Below are positions 25,179 to 33,952 of a stretch of DNA of 37,011 nucleotides, in pieces. The position numbers and the translations under genes are program-made. This DNA comes from Cytophagales bacterium (lineage in GTDB: Bacteria; Bacteroidota; Bacteroidia; Cytophagales; Spirosomataceae), in NCBI GenBank assembly GCA_013298805.1, contig JAAFIU010000014.1, positions 1 to 37,011 of the forward strand, written 5' to 3'. Position 1 is the first letter of the stretch. Every line of letters begins with the position of its first letter. The notes below the pieces were generated by a model. It worked only from the letters and a program-made list of their open reading frames with translations, did no database searches and was not told the origin of the DNA.

Positions 25179-26813
25179 ATGAGATTAAAACACATAGTAT
25201 TAATAAGTTTTTTAGCTTTAATTATCACCGAAATGCTTTTAAGTTGTGCGCAAATTGTAGCACCGACTGGTGGAAAAAAAGATACGATTGCCCCAGTATT
25301 AGTAAAAGTATTTCCACAAAATCAGTCTAAAAATTTTAATGGGAAACAAATTGAATTACAATTTGACGAATATGTAAGCGTTGATAATATCTTACAACAA
25401 TTATCAATCACCCCAAACTTAGAAGGAACTTATGAAACTAAAATTTTACCGAAGGGAGCAAGACTAACTTTTGATAAACCATTTAAGGAAAATACAACTT
25501 ACAGTTTTAATTTCAGAAATACCTTTAAAGATATGAATGAGAGAAATCCTGCAAAAAATATCAGATTGGTTTTTAGTACAGGTAAAGTAATAGATTCATT
25601 GAAGGTGAGTGGAAAAGTTATAAATCCACTAAATAATAAACCGATGCTGGATGTAAGTGTAGGACTTTATATATATTCAGATACGTTGAATCCAAAGAAA
25701 ATAAAACCATATTATTTCATAAAAACCGATAGTTCTGGAAAATTCAATATTGAAAATATCGCCACAGGAAAATATAGAATTTATGCCATTACAGATAATA
25801 ATAGTAATTTATTATATGATGAAACGAAAGAAATGATAGGTTTTATTAAGGACACCATTTCTTTAATAAGTAATATGGAAAGTTTAGAAATAAAAATGGT
25901 GAAAATGGATAAAAGTCCGATGAAGGTTCTAAAAACACGAAGTACCTCTAATTATTATTATATTGAATATAATAGAGGTATAAAAAATGTAGGATTGACG
26001 TTTGCCGATAAGAAAGATAGTTTAGTATATCAACAAACAGATAATAGAAACGTCCGAATTTTTAATACACTTAATAATTCAAGTGATACGATTAAGGTGA
26101 AAATATCAGTGACAGATTCATTAGATAGAGTTTTTACGCAGGAACAAAAAATAAAATTTAAGGTGAAAAATAAAAAAGATGATGGTGTAAAAGAAGAGTT
26201 TTTAATGAGGACAAAGCCATCAAATAATGAAGACATAGATTTAAAAGAAGTTGGCTACAAATTCACATTTACAAAACCAATTAAAAGTTATGCACTAAAT
26301 AAATTAGAATTTTTAAATGATACGATTATAAAAGTGCCTATTAAAGAAAGTGATATCCGTTGGAATCGGGAAAAAACAGAAATGACAATTCAATTGAATG
26401 AGAAAAAACCCAAAGAACTTGTAAAAATAAAAATACAAAAGGGTGCATTCATTTCGGTAGAAAATGACTCTACCAATAATACACTTTTAAATCACCCAAT
26501 TCGTGATGTTGAAAATTATGGAACAATAAGCGGAGAAATAAAAAACCCAACAAAGAAAGGATTCTTTATTGAGTTAATAAATGAAAAATATGAAGTAGTC
26601 AAAAAACTGGACAACATTTTGAAATACGATTTCACGTTCGTAAAAGCAGGTATATACTTTGTTAGATTGGTTGTTGATGAAAATCGGAATTCTCGTTGGG
26701 ATGGGGGTGACTTAGAAAAAAATATACGTCCAGAAGAAATCAAAATCACGAAGGACAAAATCAAACTCAAGCAAAATTTTGAACTTACGGGTTATGACTT
26801 TTCAATTGAGTAA
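25179..26813 (+). CDS. Ig-like domain lipoprotein
   Basis: This predicted lipoprotein has 544 residues. The signal peptide ends in lipobox MLLSC with C23 as the acylated residue. The first domain (about 35-135) is a bacterial Ig-like (SbsA/Big_5-type) fold: TIAPVLVKVFPQNQSKN, IELQFDEYVSVDN, LTFDKPFKENTTYSF and RLVFSTG. A second part around 140-230 resembles a carboxypeptidase-regulatory-like fold (FNIENIATGKYRIYAITDNN). The rest is beta-rich, ending with NENRNSRWDGGD-like VVDENRNSRWDGG. Such proteins are common cell-surface components in Bacteroidota with unknown ligands. The frame opens at 25143, but the upstream 12 residues precede the signal peptide, so ATG 25179 is preferred. The oriC-like region starts right after the stop. 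Confidence 0.85.
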   Translation: MRLKHIVLISFLALIITEMLLSCAQIVAPTGGKKDTIAPVLVKVFPQNQSKNFNGKQIELQFDEYVSVDNILQQLSITPNLEGTYETKILPKGARLTFDKPFKENTTYSFNFRNTFKDMNERNPAKNIRLVFSTGKVIDSLKVSGKVINPLNNKPMLDVSVGLYIYSDTLNPKKIKPYYFIKTDSSGKFNIENIATGKYRIYAITDNNSNLLYDETKEMIGFIKDTISLISNMESLEIKMVKMDKSPMKVLKTRSTSNYYYIEYNRGIKNVGLTFADKKDSLVYQQTDNRNVRIFNTLNNSSDTIKVKISVTDSLDRVFTQEQKIKFKVKNKKDDGVKEEFLMRTKPSNNEDIDLKEVGYKFTFTKPIKSYALNKLEFLNDTIIKVPIKESDIRWNREKTEMTIQLNEKKPKELVKIKIQKGAFISVENDSTNNTLLNHPIRDVENYGTISGEIKNPTKKGFFIELINEKYEVVKKLDNILKYDFTFVKAGIYFVRLVVDENRNSRWDGGDLEKNIRPEEIKITKDKIKLKQNFELTGYDFSIE

Positions 26814-26820
26814 TATATAG

Positions 26821-27275
26821 TTATACATATTTGCATAAAAAACTAAAAGTGGATATTTCTTTTGTGGATAAGCATTGAAAATGATTTAAAAGAGATGCCC
26901 AGAAAAGTGGATAAGGTATGGTTTTTGAATAAAATAATTGTGGATATTTTTCATGGAATTGTGGACGAAGAAAATGCCAAAAAACGAACGTGGAAAAGTA
27001 TTCGGTTTATCAGAACTTTAAATACAAATACATAACACAATTGAGTATATGTGGATAAGGTTGATAAATAGGCAAAACTTATACACAAAATAGACAACCA
27101 ATATTAAACATACTGGTAATCAATATATTACATGTTAATAACTCAATATAAAATGTGGATAAGATATTAGTTTTAAGTAATAATCCGTGAAATATATGTT
27201 TCACAAAGTATATCCACATATACACAGTATAATAGAGATAGTAGTTTTCTTCTTTTAAAATTTTAAATAAAAAAA
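26821..27275. other. Candidate chromosomal replication origin (oriC) with DnaA-box cluster
   Basis: This stretch holds no gene and is very AT-rich. Perfect matches to the DnaA-box consensus TTATNCACA occur at 26863-26871, 27050-27058 and 27154-27162 (as TGTGGATAA on the + strand) and at 27079-27087 (TTATACACA). One-mismatch boxes lie at 26906-26914, 26939-26947, 27210-27218 and 27218-27226. The strong boxes mostly point one way. Between 27088 and 27153 lies an AT-rich stretch that could act as the unwinding element. A palindrome GTGAAA-N6-TTTCAC is at 27187-27204. mnmG and parS-like sites are 3-5 kb to the left, which fits an origin region. dnaA itself is not in the window. Confidence 0.75.
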
Positions 27276-27293
27276 ATGATTTATTATAATATA

Positions 27294-29108
27294 ATGTTGT
27301 TGAAAACTTTTTTAAAAAATTTTGGATTTGGTATTTTGCTAATTGTCTCGTTCGGGGCTTTTGCTCAAGATACTGACTTGGGTATGGAATACATGAAGGC
27401 AGGAGAGTATGAAAAAGCGAAAACCATTTTTCAAAAATTAGCTAAGAATAAAGAAATCGCCAAAGTTATTCACAAGCCATATTTGCAAACGTTGATAAAA
27501 TTGAAAGAATGGGAAGATGCCGAAAAATTTGCGAAGAAGGAAATCAAATCTTCGGATGGAAATGCAAAATACATAGCAGACTATGCTCGATTATTGGAGT
27601 TGACAGAGAAAAAAGATGAAGCTCAAAAACAATACAATTTAGCGATTGATAAAGTAAAGGCAGATGAAACAGCTTTGATGGAATTGATTACAGAATTTTC
27701 CCAAAATCAACAATTTGATTTGGCAATTCAAACAATAGAAAAATCAAGAGAGGCTTTTAAATCAGAAAACAAATTTGCAGTTCAAATGGCAAAGCTGTAT
27801 CGTATTGAAGGGAAAATTCCGCAAATGATAGAAGAGTACCTCAAGTTTGGCTTGATAGCTGAAAATCAAGAAATGGTACAGTCAATACTTCAAGATGAAC
27901 TTAAAGATGAGAAAGAAATAGAACAATTAGAAAAAGTGCTGTATGCTAAAGTTCAAAAGTACCCAGACGAAGCCTATTATAGCGAGGTATTGATTTGGCA
28001 CTTAATACAAAAGAAAGAATTTTATAAAGCATTTGTTCAAGCAAGGGCATTGGATAGAAGATACAGAAAAGAGGGAATTCAAGTCACTGATTTAGGCTTT
28101 TTAGCTCATCAAAATAAAGACTACGTAAACTCTGGAAAGATATTTGAATATTTGATAAAAGAATATCCTCGAAACCCAAACTATTCACTTTGGCGTAGAA
28201 TGTTGATAAATGCGAAAGAAGAAGTAATAAAACATGTTTATCCGATAAATGTGGCTGATATAAGATTGTTAATATCAGAATATACCAAGATGTTGGAAGA
28301 GTTAGGAACAAATCAAAAAACACTTGAAGCGTTAAGAAGTAAAGGCTTATTATACGCTTTTTATCTGAATGAAAAAGATACGGCAATAATCGTTTTAGAA
28401 AATGCCATAAAAATGGCCAATGGCGACCAACAGTTCATTGACAGATGTAAATTAGACTTAGGTGATATATATCTATTAAAATCAGAACCTTGGGAGGCAA
28501 CCCTAATTTATTCGCAAGTAGAAAAATCAGAAAAAGATAGTCCACTCGGTTATGATGCAAAATTGAGAAATGCAAAATTGGCTTACTTTCGAGGAGATTT
28601 TGAATTATCGAAAGAAGTATTAGATATTTTGAAACAAGCCACAACCAGAGAAATTGCCAACGATGCAATGGAGTTAAGTTTGTTAATTCAGGAGAATACT
28701 GGAAGCGACAGTACCGAAAAAGCCATTAAGGCATATTCAAATGCTGAACTTTTATTGTTTCAAAACCGAAATGAAGAAGCAATTAACGATTTGAATGCAA
28801 TGGAAAAAACATTTAAAGGCGACCCACTTGAAGATGAAATTATTTATTTAAGAGCCATGACTTATTTAAAACAGGGAGATGTGGAAAAAGGAGTGAAAGA
28901 TTTAGAAACAATTATCCAAAAATTTCCAATTGAATTGAAAGGTGATGATGCAACATATAATTTGGCAAAGACCTATCAAGAAAAATTAAATCAGCCTGCA
29001 AAAGCAATGAAATTATACCAAGAATTATTAACAAAATATCCAGGAAGTATTTATGGAGCTGAGGCAAGAAAAAGATTTAGAAATTTGAGAGGAGATACAA
29101 TAAACTAA
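27294..29108 (+). CDS. Exported tetratricopeptide repeat protein
   Basis: This secreted or periplasmic TPR protein has about 604 residues. The signal peptide is MLLKTFLKNFGFGILLIVSF then GAFAQ, with cleavage before D26. The rest is helical TPR repeats: MEYMKAGEYEKAKTIFQKLA, ADYARLLELTEKKDEAQKQY, VADIRLLISEYTKMLEEL and a C-terminal LRAMTYLKQGDVEKGVKDLE and YNLAKTYQEKLNQPAKAMK with YPGS. Proteins like this act as scaffolds; the partner is unknown. An ATG six codons upstream (27276) is an alternative start, but 27294 begins the signal peptide. It is the first gene to the right of the oriC-like region, and a terminator follows it. Confidence 0.88.
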   Translation: MLLKTFLKNFGFGILLIVSFGAFAQDTDLGMEYMKAGEYEKAKTIFQKLAKNKEIAKVIHKPYLQTLIKLKEWEDAEKFAKKEIKSSDGNAKYIADYARLLELTEKKDEAQKQYNLAIDKVKADETALMELITEFSQNQQFDLAIQTIEKSREAFKSENKFAVQMAKLYRIEGKIPQMIEEYLKFGLIAENQEMVQSILQDELKDEKEIEQLEKVLYAKVQKYPDEAYYSEVLIWHLIQKKEFYKAFVQARALDRRYRKEGIQVTDLGFLAHQNKDYVNSGKIFEYLIKEYPRNPNYSLWRRMLINAKEEVIKHVYPINVADIRLLISEYTKMLEELGTNQKTLEALRSKGLLYAFYLNEKDTAIIVLENAIKMANGDQQFIDRCKLDLGDIYLLKSEPWEATLIYSQVEKSEKDSPLGYDAKLRNAKLAYFRGDFELSKEVLDILKQATTREIANDAMELSLLIQENTGSDSTEKAIKAYSNAELLLFQNRNEEAINDLNAMEKTFKGDPLEDEIIYLRAMTYLKQGDVEKGVKDLETIIQKFPIELKGDDATYNLAKTYQEKLNQPAKAMKLYQELLTKYPGSIYGAEARKRFRNLRGDTIN

Positions 29109-29129
29109 ATGATAAATTCGTAGTAATTT

Positions 29130-29162
29130 AAACCGCAGGTTTTCAAACTTGCGGTTTTTTGT
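29130..29162 (+). terminator. Terminator after the TPR gene
   Basis: AAACCGCA (29130-29137) pairs with TGCGGTTT (29150-29157), extended by an inner GTTT/AAAC pair, followed by TTTT. Confidence 0.88.
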
Positions 29163-29248
29163 TGAAAACCAAGCCCAAAAACTGCATGATAAAAATTTAC
29201 TTGTAAAACTTTGATTGAATTTTAGGAATTGTCCACATTCAAGTAAAT

Positions 29249-29257
29249 TTATCCACA
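29249..29257 (+). promoter_or_regulatory. DnaA box overlapping the start of the M48/MORN gene
   Basis: TTATCCACA is a perfect DnaA box whose last base is the A of the ATG. TTGTCCACA (29229-29237) lies 20 bases upstream, with one mismatch. Another perfect box is inside the gene at 29866-29874. Confidence 0.55.
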
Positions 29258-30372
29258 TGAAAACTACGTTATTATCCCTGCTGCTCATTTTTTCGTTGAT
29301 TAACAATATTATTTGTCAACCCAAAATCACAAAAAAAATTTTTGCCTGTAATTATTTTGGAAGAAATATTGCCGTCAAAGAGATTTGTCCACAAATGCAA
29401 GGTTTTGTGTCTGATAGCCATGCCGAAGAAGTAATCGGACAATTTGCCAAAAAGATGGGGCAGTTCCATAGTAAGTTCAGAGTAATGCAGTGTTCAAATA
29501 CAGATAATTGTTTTGCAACAGTAATAGAAGGACAACCTTATATAATTTATGATAATGCTTTTTTGAATAGAGTCGAAGAAACTACACATACTGACTGGGC
29601 TGCTGTTTCAATTTTGGCTCATGAAATTGGGCATCATGCCAACTTTCATACCATTGATGGAACGGGAAGCCGTCCAGATAAAGAATTAGAAGCTGATTAT
29701 TTCTCAGGTTTTTGGTTACACGAAATGGGGGCAAACCTTGCTCAGTCGCAAGAAGCAATGAAACATTTTCAGGGAGAATATGTGACAACAACTCACCCAC
29801 CACGCTCACAAAGATTGGATGCCATAGAAAAAGGATGGAAAGAAGCTGAAAATCTTCATCCGAAGTTATCCACAATTCCACAAAAAATGCCAGTAAGTAC
29901 ACCTCCACGAACCGAAAGTCAGGTAATAATTCAGCCTGAAGCTAAAGTTTATCAACGAAAACCACAGAGTGTTGAGAAGGAAATCGAAAAAATATCAACG
30001 GAAAATAAAACAGGTTGTATTGCAGGAGATTGTGCTAATGGAAATGGCTATTATATTCATCCAACACAGGGAAGTTATAAAGGCACTTGGAAATATGGCA
30101 AACGCAATGGTTTTGGAACACATTATTATGCAAATGGACAAATAATGTACGTCGGTGAATATGTGCGTGGTAAAAGGCATGGAAGTGGTACTTATTATTT
30201 CCCAAATGGTGAACGATACGAAGGACAATTTATAAATGATAAAACAACTAAAAATGGAGAGTATATTTTTAAAGAAAATGATGAAAGAGATGAGATAGAA
30301 TTGCAATATACTTTTTCGGATGGCAAAAAAGAAATTATAAAAATAGCCAATGAAGAAGAAGAAGAAGAGTAA
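29257..30372 (+). CDS. M48-like metallopeptidase with C-terminal MORN repeats
   Basis: This exported protein has 371 residues from ATG 29257. The signal peptide (1-20) contains LLSLLLIFSLINNIIC. The peptidase domain has the zinc motif HEIGHH (H122, E123, H126) with ELEAD at 143-147, as in gluzincin peptidases of the M48 group, where the downstream Glu is the third ligand. A proline-rich linker leads to MORN repeats in residues about 262-345: GSYKGTWKYGKRNGFG, MYVGEYVRGKRHGSG and ERYEGQFIND. MORN repeats often bind lipids or surfaces. The C-terminus is acidic (EEEEEE). A frame to 29215 precedes the signal peptide and was not used. The substrate is unknown. Confidence 0.88.
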   Translation: MKTTLLSLLLIFSLINNIICQPKITKKIFACNYFGRNIAVKEICPQMQGFVSDSHAEEVIGQFAKKMGQFHSKFRVMQCSNTDNCFATVIEGQPYIIYDNAFLNRVEETTHTDWAAVSILAHEIGHHANFHTIDGTGSRPDKELEADYFSGFWLHEMGANLAQSQEAMKHFQGEYVTTTHPPRSQRLDAIEKGWKEAENLHPKLSTIPQKMPVSTPPRTESQVIIQPEAKVYQRKPQSVEKEIEKISTENKTGCIAGDCANGNGYYIHPTQGSYKGTWKYGKRNGFGTHYYANGQIMYVGEYVRGKRHGSGTYYFPNGERYEGQFINDKTTKNGEYIFKENDERDEIELQYTFSDGKKEIIKIANEEEEEE

Positions 30373-30373
30373 T

Positions 30374-30411
30374 AAAAAAATAGCTTAGTCACCCGACTGA
30401 GCTATTTTTTT
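30374..30411. terminator. Terminator after the M48/MORN gene
   Basis: AAAAAAATAGCTTAGTC (30374-30390) pairs with GACTGAGCTATTTTTTT (30395-30411) with one mismatch and an ACCC loop. The stem is flanked by A and T runs. Confidence 0.9.
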
Positions 30412-30563
30412 GTTAAAAAGCTAAATTCATTATCATAAATGTGAAAAGCGTATATTATCTAATGAGTTGATAACCAGATAAGAAAGCTAACAAAAGGTTT
30501 ATTTGAAATAAAAAAAGTGATAAATAATTATGCTTGCATACTATTTCATTTCAAGTAAAAGTA

Positions 30564-30571
30564 TATATTTG
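30564..30571 (+). promoter_or_regulatory. -7 element before the acyl-CoA synthetase gene
   Basis: TATATTTG fits TAnnTTTG and lies 81 bases before the ATG at 30652. The region 30412-30651 otherwise holds no gene and is AT-rich. Confidence 0.55.
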
Positions 30572-30651
30572 TCAAACAGTTTTAGAACTAAAAAAACTAA
30601 AATTTGTATTTAAAGAAGAAAAGAAAATATCAACATTGTATCAATCATTTT

Positions 30652-32424
30652 ATGAAAAGTAACCCAAACATCACAAGAGTATTTGATTTACTGCCCAATT
30701 GTGTATTACCAGTAAATAAACCTGACGCATTTGCTAATAAAGTAAATGGAGAATGGAGAAAGTATAGTGCTGCGGAAGTAATTGACATTGTTGATAAAGT
30801 AAGTATTGGTTTACTGAAATTAGGAGTGAAAAAAGACGATAAAATTGCCATTATCTCTCCTAACCGACCAGAGTGGAATTTTATAGAATTGGGAGTTCAA
30901 CAGCTTGGTGCAGTTTCTGTACCGATGTACCCAACTATTACCATTGAAGATTATCGTTACATTTTTGCCGATGCGGAAGTAAAATTCATATTTGTGGCAG
31001 ATGCAGCCTTATTGAATAAGGTAAGACAAGCCACAGAATCGTTACAAGGAATTCAAGGAATTTATACATTCGATAATATTAAAGGAGCAAATAATTGGTC
31101 AGAGGTTACGGATTTGGCAAAAGGGGAAGACAAAGCTCAATTAGAACCATTGAAAGCAGCCGTAAAACCAGAAGATTTATTAACCCTGATTTATACATCG
31201 GGAACAACAGGACAACCCAAAGGTGTAATGTTAACCCACGATAATATTGTATCGAATATTGAGGGATTAGTTGAAGCTAAAGCATTAGACTTGCTTCCTG
31301 AGGATAGAGCATTGAGTTTTTTACCTCTTTGCCATATTTATGAGCGTACAGATGTGTATGTATATATGTATAATGGAGTTTCAATCTATTATGCAGAAAG
31401 CATGGAAACCATTGCGGATAACTTAAAAGAAGTAAAACCGCACGTTTTTGCAACCGTTCCGAGACTTTTAGAAAAGGTTTACGATAAAATTGTTGCAAAA
31501 GGATATGAATTATCAGGAATCAAAAAACAATTATTTTTTTGGGCGTTGAATTTAGGTTTAAAATATGACCCAATGAAACCGATGGGTTGGTGGTATGATA
31601 CCCAATTGAAAATTGCTCGAAAACTCATTTTTAGTAAATGGCAGGAGGCTTTAGGCGGAAATATCAAATTGGTAGCATCAGGTTCAGCGGCTCTTCAACC
31701 ACGACTTTCACGCATTTTTTGGGCAGCAGGTATTCCAGTTGCCGAAGGTTACGGACTTACAGAAACATCGCCAGTTATTTCAGCCAGTATTTTGACGGAC
31801 TTTAGAATTGGTTGTGTAGGAACAATTTTACCTAACATTGAATTGAAAATTGCCGAAGACGGTGAAATTTGTGTGAAAGGTCCTTCTATTATGAAAGGTT
31901 ATTACAAAAAGCCACAAGCTACTGCGGAGGCAATTGATGCAGATGGTTGGTTTCATACGGGAGATATTGGTGAATTGTCAGAAGGAAAATACTTGAAAAT
32001 CACCGACCGCAAGAAAGAAATCTTCAAAACATCGGGAGGAAAATATGTTGCACCTCAATTAGTAGAGAATAAATTGAAAGAATCAGTGCTAATTGAACAA
32101 GCAATCGTAGTAGGAGAAGGGCAAAAATTCCCGTCGGCTTTATTAATTCCAGAATTTAATGCCTTGAAGGACTGGTGTTCAAGAAGTGGAATCGAATATT
32201 CAGACGATGCTCAAATGATTAAAAACCCGAAAGTAAAAGAGAAGTTTGACGAAGAAGTAAAAGCATTAATGAAAGACATCGCACAATACGAACAGGTGAA
32301 GAAAGTTGAATTGCTCACGAGTTTATTCACAATTGATAGCGGAGAGTTAACGCCAACGCTAAAAATGAAACGAAAAGTAATTCATAATAAGTATAAAGAT
32401 TTAATTGAAGGAATGTATGAATAA
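30652..32424 (+). CDS. Long-chain fatty acid--CoA ligase (AMP-forming)
   Basis: This acyl-CoA synthetase of 590 residues activates long-chain fatty acids through an acyl-adenylate. The adenylate-forming motifs are YTSGTTGQPKGVMLTH (about 181-196), GYGLTETSPV, GWFHTGDIG and DRKKEIFKTSGGKYVAP. The length and the EGYGLTETSPVISA block fit the FadD15/LACS type. It likely acts at the inner face of the membrane in lipid turnover or beta-oxidation. The start at 30652 (MKSNPNITRVFDLLP) is chosen over TTG 30604. The gene ends at a bidirectional terminator facing thrC. Confidence 0.92.
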   Translation: MKSNPNITRVFDLLPNCVLPVNKPDAFANKVNGEWRKYSAAEVIDIVDKVSIGLLKLGVKKDDKIAIISPNRPEWNFIELGVQQLGAVSVPMYPTITIEDYRYIFADAEVKFIFVADAALLNKVRQATESLQGIQGIYTFDNIKGANNWSEVTDLAKGEDKAQLEPLKAAVKPEDLLTLIYTSGTTGQPKGVMLTHDNIVSNIEGLVEAKALDLLPEDRALSFLPLCHIYERTDVYVYMYNGVSIYYAESMETIADNLKEVKPHVFATVPRLLEKVYDKIVAKGYELSGIKKQLFFWALNLGLKYDPMKPMGWWYDTQLKIARKLIFSKWQEALGGNIKLVASGSAALQPRLSRIFWAAGIPVAEGYGLTETSPVISASILTDFRIGCVGTILPNIELKIAEDGEICVKGPSIMKGYYKKPQATAEAIDADGWFHTGDIGELSEGKYLKITDRKKEIFKTSGGKYVAPQLVENKLKESVLIEQAIVVGEGQKFPSALLIPEFNALKDWCSRSGIEYSDDAQMIKNPKVKEKFDEEVKALMKDIAQYEQVKKVELLTSLFTIDSGELTPTLKMKRKVIHNKYKDLIEGMYE

Positions 32425-32445
32425 ATAATCATGACAAATTTCATA

Positions 32446-32480
32446 AAAAATGCCGATGGAATAAATCTATCGGCATTTTT
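32446..32480. terminator. Bidirectional terminator between the acyl-CoA synthetase gene and thrC
   Basis: AAAAATGCCGAT (32446-32457) and ATCGGCATTTTT (32469-32480) form a perfect 12-base stem between converging genes. Confidence 0.92.
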
Positions 32481-32506
32481 ATTGTTCTCGAATACTTAAA
32501 TCGTAG

Positions 32507-33811
32507 CTATTTCAACAAATAAGCTTTAAAGTCCGCAAAATCCTTCGTCATCAGAATAGAAACCTTTTCTTTTGACAATAATGCCGATAAACGTTCTGGA
32601 ACTTCAACGGTCGTTCCCAAAGTATCTTCAACCACATCTAAAAACTTAGCATAATGAGCCGTTGATAATAAAACGCCTGCTACTTCTTCATCTAAATGTT
32701 CAGTATAAGATTTCAAACCTAAGTAAGCAACTGCCGTGTGCGGACACATGACATATCCTGTGCGGTCAAAAACTTCTTTCATGGCTTTTCGAGTATCTGC
32801 ATCATTGCTAAAATCTCCCGTAATGTGCGTAATCACGTTCTCGTGAGCATCACCGGCCAATAAACGCATACGGATAAAGTTAGAAGGATTTCCAACATCC
32901 ATGGCGTTTGAAATGGTTTCTTGTGAAGGTTTTGGTTGATATGTACCAGTTTTCAAATATTCAGGAACTACATTATTTACATTTGTCGCTGCTACAAACA
33001 TTTTCACGGGTAATCCCATGCGTTGAGCAATTAATCCCGCTGAAAGATTTCCAAAATTGCCACTTGGTACACAGAAAACAATAGGTTTTGTATTTCCAGC
33101 TCTTTTCAATTCTGCAAAAGCATTGAAATAATAGAAAGACTGAGGTATTAATCGGCTAATATTAATTGAATTGGCAGATGCTAAATTGAATGCAGAAGAT
33201 AATTCTGAATCCAAAAACGCTGATTTTACCAAAGCCTGACAATCATCGAATGTTCCATCAACTTCCAAAGCCGTTACATTTTCACCCAAAGTTGTCAATT
33301 GCTTCTCTTGAATATCCGAAACTTTACCCGTTGGATATAAAATCGTAACCTTAATACCAGGTGTTTTATAAAAACCTTGAGCCACAGCCCCGCCAGTATC
33401 GCCCGACGTAGCAACTAAAATATGAATATCTTTCTGAGATTTCTGTAAAAAATATGACATTAACGATGCCATAAATCTCGCTCCGAAATCCTTAAATGCC
33501 ATTGATGGCCCATGAAATAACTCTAAAACGTAAGTATCTTTCTCAATTTCTACGACAGGAGCATCAAAATCAATTGCACGATTTACAATCATTTTCAAAT
33601 TCTCTTCCGAAATTTCATCTCCCAATAAGGCTTTTGAAACTTCAAAAGCAATATCAGTTATTGACATTTTTTCGATGTTCTCAAAAAATGAAGCGGGCAA
33701 CATTGGAATAACATGAGGCATATACAAACCATTATCGGGTGGTAATCCTCTGAAAACTGCCTCTTCCAATTGTACATCGGGACTTTGATGATTGGTGCTG
33801 TAAAGTATCAT
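32507..33811 (-). CDS. thrC: Threonine synthase
   Basis: Threonine synthase converts O-phosphohomoserine to threonine with pyridoxal phosphate. The 434 residues are of normal length. The cofactor lysine is K107 in LFHGPSMAFKDFGARF. The phosphate-binding loop VATSGDTGGAVAQGF and the segment VPSGNFGNLSAGLIAQRMGLP are intact. The N-terminus (MILYSTNHQSPDVQLEEAVF, then GLPPDNGLYMP) is that of the ThrC family. The other threonine genes (thrA, thrB) are not in the window, so it stands alone here. It converges with the acyl-CoA synthetase gene and diverges from the helix-hairpin-helix gene. Confidence 0.96.
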   Translation of the reverse strand: MILYSTNHQSPDVQLEEAVFRGLPPDNGLYMPHVIPMLPASFFENIEKMSITDIAFEVSKALLGDEISEENLKMIVNRAIDFDAPVVEIEKDTYVLELFHGPSMAFKDFGARFMASLMSYFLQKSQKDIHILVATSGDTGGAVAQGFYKTPGIKVTILYPTGKVSDIQEKQLTTLGENVTALEVDGTFDDCQALVKSAFLDSELSSAFNLASANSINISRLIPQSFYYFNAFAELKRAGNTKPIVFCVPSGNFGNLSAGLIAQRMGLPVKMFVAATNVNNVVPEYLKTGTYQPKPSQETISNAMDVGNPSNFIRMRLLAGDAHENVITHITGDFSNDADTRKAMKEVFDRTGYVMCPHTAVAYLGLKSYTEHLDEEVAGVLLSTAHYAKFLDVVEDTLGTTVEVPERLSALLSKEKVSILMTKDFADFKAYLLK

Positions 33812-33952
33812 GTTGTAATTTTTTGGTTCAAAACGAAATTATAGGTAATAAAATGACTCGGATTTTATTATCTGATAATAAAAAATACTAATTTAATGCC
33901 ACAAAATTAATTTAAAACTGTTCGACAACCATCAAAAAAACAAAAAATCACC

